Positions 37,658 through 48,323 of a DNA stretch of 64,000 nt are shown here, piece after piece (position 1 is the stretch's first letter; each line of letters opens with the position of its first letter). The stretch is taken from positions 53,742-117,741 of the forward strand of contig LLCB01000182.1 of assembly GCA_001414345.1 (NCBI GenBank), given 5' to 3'. Under the pieces are notes generated by a model. The model ran no database searches. It was not told the origin of the DNA and saw only the letters and a program-made list of their open reading frames with translations. The translations under genes were made by a program, and so were the position numbers. The stretch comes from Hymenoscyphus infarciens. Taxonomy: Eukaryota > Ascomycota > Leotiomycetes > Helotiales > Helotiaceae.

Positions 37658-39527
37658 TTACATCTCTTGCTCCTTTCCTTTGCCCTTCTTATCCTTGTTC
37701 TCAACCTTCTCCTCGACCTTGGCATCACCACTCTTGATAGCAGCAAGAGCTGCCTGGCAACGGCGATGAGTCTCAACAACACCAGGAACACCACGACGAA
37801 GAGCATTGATTTGACGAGCGCGTTGGACATAATCGGCAATCATGTGTACAACATACTCGGGCATGATCTCCTTTCCTTGATACCTATTCGCAAAAGTCAG
37901 TATCAACTCTCTCAAACACGGATTGGAAAAAGAAACACTCACACATTGCGAGCACGAAAGTAAGCGGCCAAGCACGACGCCTTAGCCTCCTTCAAATCCT
38001 TGCCACTGAGTTTGACTTGCGCGGCGAAAACCTTGACGAGTGTCTCCTCCAGGTACAAACCACCATGCAACTCCTTGTCAACAGTGAACCAGGTTCTAAG
38101 CCACATGGCGACCTTCCATGGTGCAGCGTGCTCTCCAGGCATATTGTCGATGAACTGTTAATATTAGCTTGTTGTTTGTCACGGGGGAAGATAAGCGAAG
38201 CATATACCTCATCATACTCCGAACTATAATCTTCATCACCCTTGAAGAACTCCGCAATGTTGACCTGGGCAACATGAGCAGGACCATCATATCGTTGGAT
38301 CTCCGCGATAGTGTGTGAACCAACAGGACGGGTAGTGTGTTCGAGAAGGGGAGCGATACCGGGTTGCATAGCGAGGTTCGTTGGGATAGGGATGGGAGGC
38401 GCAGAGCCATCAGCTGGTGCTGGGATACGGAAGCGGTGCTCACGGTCTCTTCTGGCGCGGTCTCTTCTGGTGCGGTCTCGAGCTTCAATCTCAGACCGCC
38501 GAAGCAGGTCATTTCGGGGAGCGTGGGCAACGCCGGCGGAATACTGGCCTGATGGGGGGACGTTGATACCGTTTGCGCCGAAAAGGGTGGTGTGAAGCGT
38601 GTGGACAGGAGGAGCGTTGGTGCTAGCGCCAGAGCCTGAGCCAGACGGGTTAACAGTCGAACCGACAACACCATGACCAACAGGGACATAAGGAGTCGAG
38701 TGGACATGAGGAGCATTAGAGCCAGACGCGCTGACATGTGGACCGCCAACTTGGTGATGGCCAAGAACTGTGAGAGGACCAAAATTGCCATGACTGTTGC
38801 CATTCAAACCGACATGACCACCAAGGACAGAATGAGTGGTTTGTATATGAGTACCGGCAGTGCTGAATTGAGCAGCGTTGACTTGAGGGGCGTTGCCATT
38901 CAAACCTACATGACCGCCGCGGAGAGGAAGAGTCGTGTAGATTTGAGTACCGGGACCGTTGACTTGAGCACCGTTGACTTGAGCACCGTTGACTTGAGCG
39001 CCGTTGACTTGAGCACCGTTGACTTGGCCGGCGACGATTGAGCCAAGAGTATGATTACCGAGACTGACAGGACCGCTGATGGTACCAAAGTTGACTGGAA
39101 CCATGGCGTTTTGATTCAAACCGTACATATTGGCGGCGTGCTGATAGTTAATGCTAGGATTGATCATGCCAGGAGTCGTACCCGGGTTGAAGTTGTAACT
39201 GTATTCAGCATCTTGACCTTGTGACAGTGGAGGCAAGGCAGGATTGTTGACCAAACTCGCCGTGCTTGAACTCGCACTGCTTGTGCTCGCGGTGTCTGGG
39301 TAGATCGTACCTGGATTCCTAACGTTTATCCAATGATCATAATATGCAGTTCCGGGTTGACGCATGTTTCGAATGTTGACTGGATTCGACGCACTTGAGC
39401 CTGAGCCCGCAGCGCTTGAGCCCGCAGTGCTTGCCTTCTTCTTGCCTTTATCTTCAGAAAAAGGATTTCCAGGCAAGGCATCCCAGTTGTCTTGCTCGTC
39501 GTGAACACTCATGTCGGTAGAGGCCAT
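37658..39527 (-). CDS. Unrecognised fungal protein with Gly/Asn-rich N-terminus and VNGAQ repeat
   Basis: I do not recognise the family. The spliced gene has exons 39,527-38,208, 38,154-37,943 and 37,883-37,658, giving 585 residues. Both introns (53 and 59 nt) have GTATAT...ACAG and GTGAGT...TAG ends and keep frame exactly. The start is the ATG in caccATGGCC; an upstream in-frame ATG at 39,671 would add 48 residues with no domain. Residues 1-440 are low-complexity, rich in Gly, Asn, Ser, Ala and Pro, with a five-residue repeat VNGAQ at about residues 165-187 and two copies of GGHVGLNGN. An RRDRARRDRE-type basic stretch lies near residue 355. The last 145 residues look folded and helical (WKVAMWLRTWF, LKEAKASCLAAYFRARN, YVVHMIADYVQRARQINALRR) and end in a Lys/Glu tail. 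A scaffold or nucleic-acid-related role is a guess. Confidence 0.8.
38964..39034 (-). repeat. 15-bp coding minisatellite (VNGAQ), about 5 units
   Basis: The plus-strand unit ttgacttgagcaccg is repeated about five times with one or two changes per unit. It encodes VNGAQ on the minus strand inside the unrecognised gene. Unit length is a multiple of three, so copy-number change would keep the frame. Confidence 0.85.
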
Positions 39528-39710
39528 GGTGCAAGGTGTGGTGTTTTTGATTGTTGTGTTGTGAAGAGAAAGCGAAAAGAGATCGCGTCGGCTCTTAAGG
39601 TATGACGAGGAAGCGAAGCCGAAGGCGGTGGGGATGTAATTTTGCAACCTTGGGCACAAGGCTGAGGGCAAAGGTCCAGCCGAGCCCTAAGAGAAAATCA
39701 AAGTTTATCC
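39528..39710. promoter_or_regulatory. Putative bidirectional promoter
   Basis: These 183 bp separate the start codons of the minus-strand VNGAQ gene (39,527) and the plus-strand small ORF (39,711). If both are real genes, they share this divergent promoter. No specific motif is claimed. Confidence 0.35.
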
Positions 39711-40006
39711 ATGGCTAGTCAAGTAACCCAGACTTTTCAACCAGGTAAGTACCTCTAGCTCACACCACTCGAATCTATACTGATCTATACTCCTCAGAGC
39801 AGACCAATATACTTCTCAAGATACGAGTGGCAAGCCGACAATCCAGCAATAGTTTTCGAGATAGGCACGCAGCCCCGAACCCCATCATCCACAAGATGGA
39901 AATAGCGACCCCTTTCTCCCCTCGCGAAGCGATCCTCCCTCGAATCATCAACTTCTGTATCATCCACCGAGTACTCGCAACGAAGGCAGAAAAGAGCCAG
40001 CTTTAA
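39711..40006 (+). CDS. Small spliced ORF, 80 residues, unknown
   Basis: Exon 1 (39,711-39,744) starts with ATG in a good context (atccATGGCTAG). A canonical 53-nt intron (GTAAGT...CTCAG, 39,745-39,797) joins it in frame to exon 2 (39,798-40,006), which stays open for 68 codons to TAA. The product begins MASQVTQTF and contains a MEIATPFSPREAILPR segment followed by NFCIIHRVL; no domain is recognised. It is divergent from the neighbouring minus-strand gene. A 93-codon frame on the opposite strand (39,794-40,075) overlaps it; the intron signals favour the plus-strand reading, but conservation is untested. Confidence 0.45.
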
Positions 40007-41269
40007 TCTCCTGCAAAGAACCTGTGTCCGATCAATCACCCCATCCCTTTCAACTGTCCGGTGGTTCAACCTCAAAACTTCGTAACAACAAGTCTACTCT
40101 ACTACTTACGGCACCGCATTGAGCAAATAAGTCGTCCGCAAATGTCCCATCTACACGCATGGCACAATTGCAAGACTTCAGCCACCACCATCGACTTGAG
40201 GAGTAGGCGATTGGACAGAAGAACCCGAAATTAGCTTCACCTCAACGTCTTTTGTTCCCTTCCTTGACATTGTACACAAGGTCGGCTACACGGTTGGGGC
40301 CTTTGGGGCTCTTGATAAGCAATTCTCTTTGCGGAATCATATTGTCGATAATATATCAGGCGTGCGAACCAGGTGGTAGATTATTGATCACATAGAGGGT
40401 ATCCGTTTGTCTTTGTGCCGCGGTATCGCTTTAATTTTCCCTGTGTCTATAAGTGAGGACTTTTTCTTTCTAACTGTTATATATCAAACTTACAGTGTAT
40501 ACTCGCTGATAGCTGGGAGTCCAGTGGGTTGGAATGACAATCTCCTGACGAGCTGGAGCTGCTGCAGCAGAAACGACGGTTGGTTGAGAAGCGGGTGAAG
40601 GCAGCGGGGCGGCTGGTTGTTGAGAAGGGGCTAGGGTTTTCCAGAATTCCCGGAACTGTGAGAGGAGGCAAATACCTCGCGGCGTGGCTGTATGTCATGG
40701 ATTTCTGGTGGCATTGAGAGGGACAAGCAATGGAATTGCTGGGCCAAAGACCTCTCGGCAAAAACATTGCGTTGAGATTGAGAGACGCTGAGTCCGCTGG
40801 CCATTCTCATCAAGTTCAGAATGCTGTTGGGTGCCACAGAAGGTTTTCATAAATATGTTCTCCAAGTCATCCCACAACCTCGGGACATGCCCGAGATAGT
40901 ATGGGTCATGATCCAGGTGGACTTGCATGATGGGAAGTGGGCCTGAAAGAGAGAGATCAAGAGAAGGCTAAATCGTTCATCTTATTTTCGAATCCACGAA
41001 GTTTGTAGTGTAGCCTTGCAGGCTCCTCCCTCCTCCAAGAACACCTTTAGGCTTACCAACAGCAAAGAACCACCGAATAACCAATTGAGAGCTTCTTGGC
41101 CAACACCAATTACTGGGCGTTTAGTGTTTGGCAACTGGCAATGCTTTGCTTGTTTTGCTCTTTGTCACGGCAGACATTCCGTCCCAACTCCGTGATGCGA
41201 CTTGACAACAATGAGGAAAATCTCAAATGAGGAATCCAGATACTTACAAGTAATAACGATCGTCATAAC
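40007..41269. other. No supported intact gene; one exon-like frame on the minus strand
   Basis: A minus-strand frame at 40,695-40,958 follows a plausible acceptor (tctctctttcag, ending near 40,959) and encodes a compact-looking segment with HLDHDPYYLGHVPRLWDDLEN. It ends at a stop with no continuation I can defend. It could be an exon of a decayed gene. The rest shows only short random frames. Confidence 0.3.
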
Positions 41270-41465
41270 CTCGTCAGTTGGGTCAGGATAGATTGTGGCC
41301 GATGTGGTGAATACTGGTCAAGCCACTATCATAGCCATTTGATTCTACAAAAAAAGGAGCTTACAAGCTTGATAGTTCCATCCCACGAGCTGGATAAGAA
41401 GGTTTCCTTCGTGACCAGATTCCAATTGACAACATGAACTTCACGACCTCGTCCACTGAAATTTG
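41270..41465 (-). pseudogene. PEX7 (peroxisomal targeting signal 2 receptor) WD40 fragment
   Basis: PEX7 is a cytosolic WD40 receptor that carries PTS2 proteins to the peroxisome. On the minus strand one frame reads REVHVVNWNLVTKETFLSSS followed by WDGTIKL, close to the conserved PEX7 repeat (EVFSVDWN...SSSWDGTVKLW in the family). A short GTAAGC...TATAG gap then leads to tggcttgac and PHRPQSILTQLT, matching the family's W-x-P-x-x-P-x-SI-x-T continuation across an intron. The segment ends at a stop near 41,270, and upstream the WD repeats needed for a propeller are missing. This is a fragment of about 60 residues out of some 350, so a pseudogene or captured exon is likely. Confidence 0.55.
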
Positions 41466-44400
41466 ACTGGCATCCTTGCTCTGTTAGCTTTTGTCTGCGT
41501 TTCGTTCGCGTTTCGTTCCATTTGGCCCTCCGCACGCGGGGCCACGCATCACTGGTGACACTGCCGGAAGAGCCTTCCACTATTAGATAAGTATCAGTAA
41601 GCCACTAAATCATGAAGCCAGTTCTAACTTACAAACAGTAAAGAATCGCTGAATAACTACCAACACACTCTCATCCAGAGAGTGGTCTTCGTATCACCAG
41701 TGACACTGCCGGAATGCTTTTCCTTAGCCCACTTCAAGTCCGTAGTCCTTCGTCTTTTGCATATGAGTAAGTGCCAACATTACGGGAGGCTTTCCAAAAG
41801 TAACGTCAAAAGCAAGACACCTCCGCCGATCTTGGTCTTTGCAACAGCTTGGGCTTCTACGCGACAAGCAACAACATTGGGGTTAGCTTCTGCAACTGCA
41901 GTCGCGAGCAGAATCATTCCGTCTCCCGCACTAATCGACGATGTCTTGTTGAGGGACAAGGTGGTTCGTTGGTATATTGGGGAAGAGAGCTTTCAAACCC
42001 AGTTTCGATTTCTTTGCTGCAGGTTCGCTTCTGCCATCATTGCAAGTATCTCCTTTGGAATTGATCTCCCAACGGAAATCCCCTGAATGGATGTCCTCTC
42101 ACGGTGGGAAAGAATCAAGAGATGGGTTGGTGAACCACCTGGGAGCTCTTTTTCATATTGAACAGTAATAGTACGGAGCTCAAGGAGATCTCCAGTTTCG
42201 TATGTGGTTTGCTTTGGAGTAGCTTTATCCCGAATTGCTACTTGCTCGACATTGGATGATCTAATGTCGAGCAACTTTGCTAGAACCTCCTTTTCAAACC
42301 TCGAGGACTGCTCAGCAGCTCTAACCGACCGACACCGGAGTACTGCTGTCATACTGTCTCTAGGTTGTGGATCCTACTATTTATTGATACAGTGGTGTTG
42401 GATCTGTGGACCTTTGGGTTCCGCTAAAGGTAGGTGTGACCGCTTATCTTGAATAATTGGTGAACTCTTGATCGCTTTTGCATCCTCACTATCGTATCCT
42501 CACAACCACACCCTCCTTGAGTTTCTGAAATTTGGCTCCTTCTTCATGTTATTTCACTCCTTGCTGTTCTTTAACGAAAGGGAAAAACGCGGCCTGGGTG
42601 AGTTTGTAACTCGTTCTGTGGAGAAAGACAGAGGCAAGTCCACATGGCTTGTTGGGGAACCTGACGCCGAACACTTAAAAGTCTCTTCTCAAGTGTAAAG
42701 GCGAAGCGTTTAGAGCATGCCCGTGGTTGGTGCGTGGCTTTGGAATTGTACTATGACTGGCTTTGAAAGAGCTCTTTAAATCTTTGCCTTCAACCAAGGT
42801 TTTGTTCCCTTAGGAAGAACACTGTTCAAGAATATTGTGAACAGTTGATACAGCTGAAAGTCTGAGACCTTAATGGTGGTGAAGGAATTGTATGTAGGAG
42901 TGATGGAGGGAGTGGTGAAGTCTAGAGTCCTACCAAGCAAACATCTATACACGATCGACTACCTAAGCGAGGGTCGCTCCTGCCCCAAACTGGCATTTCT
43001 CCTCCATCTCTCGATCCACGCTCCACCATTTGAACGTTTCCAACCGTGTCAAATCCTCTATTTCTTTTGTTGTGTGTAGTTTGTCGTGTCCAGGAATTGG
43101 CCAAGTAGCCTGTAAAAGGGTATGATGAAACACTTGATCAACTCCTGAAAGAGAGTGGATGTTGTGAAATTTTGAATAGCAAATAAGCACCCGTATCTGG
43201 AAACCCTTTATGTCCACAGTAATTTGACTCGTATCCTTGCTCTGTTAGCTTCGGTAGCTCGGGTGAAGCTCAATGTTGATTGCATAAATGCTTGGGCGAA
43301 CTCAAAAATCACACAACGGGTGTCGATGGTAATTCATCCTCCACCTCTCGATCCACCAAATGATATGTTCCAATTATCCCGCATGAAGAAGTGCCCCTGA
43401 AAAAGGAAAAGTTCGGCGCCCCCTCCGTGATTTCATGTCGATTTTGCAACGAGTGTCTAAAATTTTGGTCGTCGCTCGATGTCGAAACAGCCTCATCGAA
43501 CGAATTCTGTAGTTGGGAGAGGAAAAACAACGGAAAAGAAGAAAACCAGCAAGGCTTTGTTTGGTAAATTTGGGAAGATACCTTTCAAAATCGGCATGTC
43601 CGTTGACACTTCCAATGCTGTGGCCATTGTTTCTCAAACCCCCATTCTCGCCATTACCCATTCCCGAAGAATTCTCAACGACAAACATGTCGCGAAGAGT
43701 GGATGGTTTCAGGGCCAGAGGGAAACTCGAATGCCCTGTTGTTCAGGCAGCTTGTAGGAATAACAAAAGAAAGGTGTTCCCATAGATTCTCCAACAGATA
43801 AACGTACTCTCATGCCCACAGCTCGAGTCATTCCGCAAAAGGACACCATTTGTGGTTTCTCTGGTGATGTTCCCCTTAAATATTTTTTTCACGAACAGAA
43901 AGAGCTCTTGCGGAACTTCTTGATCTTTGATAGGTTGATTTTCAACTTCTCGTATTCCTTCAGTTTCATTCTTCGGCCAGACAGTTCGATGCCAATGGCA
44001 GTTGACTTGGAGATAGGTTTTGTCAAGGTTTGCTCTTCGATCTGAAAGGATTCTTGATATTGAGTTTTGGATCGTAGTTCAAATCCGTTCTACTATAGAG
44101 ATGACGATTCGCAGTGCGCGCCTTGATTTTGGTGTAGTTATTCTCGATGAAGACGAAGAGACGGAGGATGCGAACCATGATAGCTCTCTAGGAAGAACAC
44201 AACTCCCCTAATTGTGACTCTTTGGCCCGATGGTTTTCCATTGGATTCCGCTCGTGACGAATGGTTTGGAAGCCCGAATACCTTGATGTTCGCTTGGAAC
44301 CGAGGTCATTAAGTTCGGTTTGGCTCCACCTCCAACACAATTTTATCGTCATCGTGACAAAGAGAAATAGAAGCAAGAGCTTGTTCCTGCCCTTGTAATA

Positions 44401-46894
44401 AATTTCCTTCCAGGTAGTGGCATCCCATCAAGATGTTAGTGATGAAATCACAGATATCATCGAAAAAGCGCTTGGATCTCAGACACTTTAGAAGGTCTTC
44501 AGTAAATCTCGAGAGTTTGAAGGTCACCGCTCGAAGTGCTGCCACATTCTGGGGAAGGTGGCCGTGGTTACCCCCCAAGGATATTTCTTGCTCCATTTCT
44601 TCCCAGAAGGGCTCAAGACACCATCGGAGTTCTTGAACGGTCGCGATTTGATGGTGATGGCCCTCTGGTCAAAACGGTGCCTCGATATCCCCGAGGTCAT
44701 TGAGACCATTTTTTATACATGTTCTGACATTTCTTTTCGGTTTTTGGTGTAGGGAGGCGAACACTTTTCTTGCACGAAATCAATGACAGGTTCAATGTCA
44801 ATGGCGGCGGACTGCCATATGATAGTCAAGGACATCTCTGTCCCTAACCATGTTGTTGGATCGCCGCTGGTCTGAAAGCTCCTGCCCAATATAGGGCCCC
44901 TTTATCACCGCGAGTGGTGCTTGGCGGCCATTTCTGGGCCGCTCGGGGAACGAGGAACTGCGGGGGAATGCCTTCCTTTTCTTGGAGAGAGGTTAGAAAC
45001 CAACAACCCAAGAACCTCTGCTATCTGAGCCAGATGAGGCTCTTGGGGTGCTCGTTTGTCTGAAATAGTCGTCCTACGTGAGGGCAGCCATCTACTCCTT
45101 GACCTTTTGCATGCAAACACGCTTTGCCTTTGCCTCGTTTCCTCCTTTGTCGCGAAGTGCTTAGATTTCGTGGTTCTGGGCAAGTCGCTTGATGATCTTT
45201 GGCTTCATTTCGCCAGGACTGGGTCCTTGCATTCCATGGAATGCTTAAATGCCTTCTCAAACCTTTTCAGGCAAGGGGGTCTTCATACGGAACTAGCTTT
45301 CTTCCTCCAAAGCACACATCAATGGCATGGGTCTGAGGACACATACTTGACCTTAAGCGAGTCCAGTTCTTTCTATCCTTTGCTGCTCTTTTCTGCTCCT
45401 TGGCAGCCATATTTTCGACATAAAGAAATTCGATGGCATATTGTCGGTCATGAATTTAGTTGAGGGTCATGCAAGAGAAATTTGCGGGGTGCCATCGAGG
45501 GATTCAAGATTGTTATCGCGGTATCAAAAACCAGAACCGTTTAACTGATTTCTGAGAAGGCGCAACAGGCTGCTGCTGTCTGCTCGTGATACAAAGGGAG
45601 GACCATCCGTTCATGGTACGGTTGACTGGACTGGCACAGGTTCGGCTACGCTCATCTTCCTCCAATACTGTCTGAGAACTACAACCACACTCGTAATTTA
45701 ACGCAATGGAATGGAAGTGGTGACATCATATTTGGTGCGGAAGTTATGCCTGGCGGAGACCCCTAAGGTTACATCTGGTATTTTGTTGCGCGTTTGCAAA
45801 GAAAGAGTCTTTCCTCCAAACCCAGTATTATCTATGCGTGAATGACAACTTCTTTTTTGATGAGGGGCCCCCTAGATGGACTAAGAAGCAAAAAGAAGAT
45901 CCCAAATTGCATGAATCTGAAGTTTGAATCGGCTGGCCAACCGGGACCATGTTGCATGGTTGGCTGACCTCTTGCTTGAGAGAAGCCGTTTTGAGTTGGC
46001 CAACCGACTCTAGCCTTGCATTTGGTTGATAGCCATTTATCCTTAGAAAAGGAGATCGCCCCCTCCCTTTAAGGGATAATAGACATGGAGAATGAGTCCC
46101 TCATCGTCGTACTCGACAAATTTCTTCTCGACAGCCTGAATCTTCGTTTAAATAATGGATCCGTTGTGCATTTGAGTCGTTCGGCTGGGGTGAGATGTCG
46201 ATTTGAACTCCTCTTGTGGTCTGCAGCCGTGGAAATATATTTTTGAAGTTGGTATGACGCTGATTATCTTTTCAAAGTATAAGTAGGCTCGGTCTGTTCC
46301 CCAGAATTCGAAGCAGAGCCTCTTAAACCTCTTGAGCATGTTCGTGCCTTAGGCCATGGGGTGATCATCCACTTGTAAGTCGTACAGCTTGACTGCTCCT
46401 TCTCCGTAAGTAGGAATAGTTTGGTTCGGTTGAGTTCAGACTAAGCGATATCGCAGATGGCAACTTGAAAACGAAATTGTCTGTTTTGGGGCTCTTGGGA
46501 CCCAAGGGCTTTCTCTTGTGGGAGCCCACAGTTGGAGCAGGTCCATGGATTGGAATAAGGTGCACTAGGTGGTTCGAGGCCGAAGCAGGAACTCGGAGGT
46601 CGAAAACGCTCAAATCCGACGTGATAAAAGAAATGACGGATGGCGAGTGTGGAGAAAACCCAGCGCTATAGGTGCAAGAATGGGTTGGGAGAGTTAGGAT
46701 AGATTATGGCAGGTGCATATCCAATAGACACCATAGACTTAGGTCTTGTGGTCGTTGTCAAGTGGCAGACGTGCGTAGCCACAAGATATGAACTCCAACC
46801 CCACCACAAAAGTGGTGTTGTTAGGGCCTGTGAACTGACTTTCTCGCTGTTGTTAAGTGCGGAACTTTCGATATGTTGATCTTCTTCATTTCGA
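41466..46894. other. Gene-poor block with exon-like remnants only
   Basis: No frame here can be built into a complete gene. Better-looking minus-strand pieces are 43,540-43,735 (asparagine/glycine-rich, STLRDMFVVENSS followed by an NGENGG motif) and 44,309-44,596 (helical, RSKRFFDDICDFITNILMG). A short string around tccttgctctgttagctt occurs at about 41,473 and 43,232, which hints at local duplication of debris. Codon use and splice signals do not link the pieces. Long non-coding RNA or decayed genes are both possible. Confidence 0.35.
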
Positions 46895-47165
46895 TTGGCT
46901 TTGGCAGTTGGAAACCGAAAGCCCGTTTCGAAAGTGCCCTTGGCCTTTCGATGCTCTCCCTGTTCGAGTCTTCTGGTTCATCGGTTGTGGTGCACCGTAG
47001 TATCCCAATGGTGGAGGAGCACCCACAGAGTACATGCCCGGGGCACCCATACCGGTACCCCCGGCAGCGCCACCCCTACCACCTTGCACAGGCAGGGCGG
47101 CAGGGCCAGCACTACCTGACTTGTTCTTCGGGGTGGCGGTGGAAATTCTCAGCGCCTGTTGTCAT
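46895..47165 (-). pseudogene. Gly/Pro-rich exon-like fragment, unrecognised
   Basis: A minus-strand frame encodes a segment with GGRGGAAGGTGMGAPG, then APPPLGYYGAPQPMN and a basic tail. Such composition is typical of disordered C-termini of RNA-binding or coat proteins, but no domain is present. No start codon or partner exon is evident, and the frame ends at about 46,889. It may be debris of a decayed gene. Confidence 0.25.
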
Positions 47166-48323
47166 GGTTAGCTTGTTTTCTTAATCTCATTGCAAGAAGG
47201 CGATAGCTGAGGCAGAAACAATCCAAGAACCCAAGCATCGCAAAATATCCTGTCAAACCACTTGAAACGGAAGTTGTGGTTGTAAGACCTTTCAAATAAT
47301 TCCATCAAAGCTGATATGCCAATGGTACCAAATAATCAAGCTAAATTACATAACTTACTGGATGACTTGAGGTAATTAAGCTTCAGCATTCTCCATTGCT
47401 CCAAGCCATCCTATTGAGTTAAATAGACTGTTCAAGACCTTTGGCAAAACAGTTCTCAATGAACATTGTTTCTGTATGAAACCCATGAAAGAGGGAAGTG
47501 ATTTCGAAACCAGTATCAAAATCGGTGACAACACCAAGATCGACAGTAGTAAAGAAAGTGGCAGTAGCAGCGCTTTTATTGTTGAAACATAGTAGGGATA
47601 TGCTTGGTGTTACCAAAAAGAAGGGGAAAAAAGGTTGGACTCACCCCCAGGGCCGAAGCGACAAAGTCCTCCGCGGAGAACAGAACCAAGAAGGTAGGAA
47701 GTAAACCGGAAAGTGTATGTTTCGCTGTGACTATCTTACAGTCTGTGGCAACAAGTCTCTCTTATAGGCAAAATCTGCAACTGCTCTTTCTTCAGATCAA
47801 GTGACACCAGCAAAGGATCTTGGATATGGTTGGGATGATGACGGCTGTTTCTAGTAGCAGATTTCATCATAGCATCCTATGTGATAACGATTGTACTGAT
47901 TTTGAATTTGATGAACTGTTTTTGTTGGTGGTGTATAGTGTCTCTCTGTTTCAGGAATGTCGTTAGCTTTAGTGAAAAGAGACACTGGTTCTCATAAAAA
48001 AGCAAAATCATGGAGAAAACAGTTGATAAAACACACGGAAAGGGATGCCAACATCGTCTTGGTCCATAATTGTATTGCTTGAAGCAAAGCAAGCTGCGTT
48101 GGAAGGAATTGTAAAGTAGGCCTATGACGACTTAGAATGGAGGATTTGAGCAAGATCCAAGGCATTGTTCTGCGAATAAAACTTTCGTGGCTATACTATC
48201 TTCTCAGAAATTGTCAGCCTTTGGTCTTTTGTGCAATAACACAGGGTGGTGTTGACTTACCATTGAAGCGAATAGAGCAAGCGCAGATTCGGGAAGGCGT
48301 AAAATGCAACATTTCACAGGCGA

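Noticed and set aside
38096..38803. 235-codon minus-strand frame inside the VNGAQ gene
   Set aside because: It is a shifted frame of the repeat-rich exon 1; the exon with exact splice phases accounts for the region.
44905..45260. Basic minus-strand frames of 79 and 92 codons
   Set aside because: They are arginine/serine-rich in two overlapping frames, suggesting composition rather than coding, with no partner exons.
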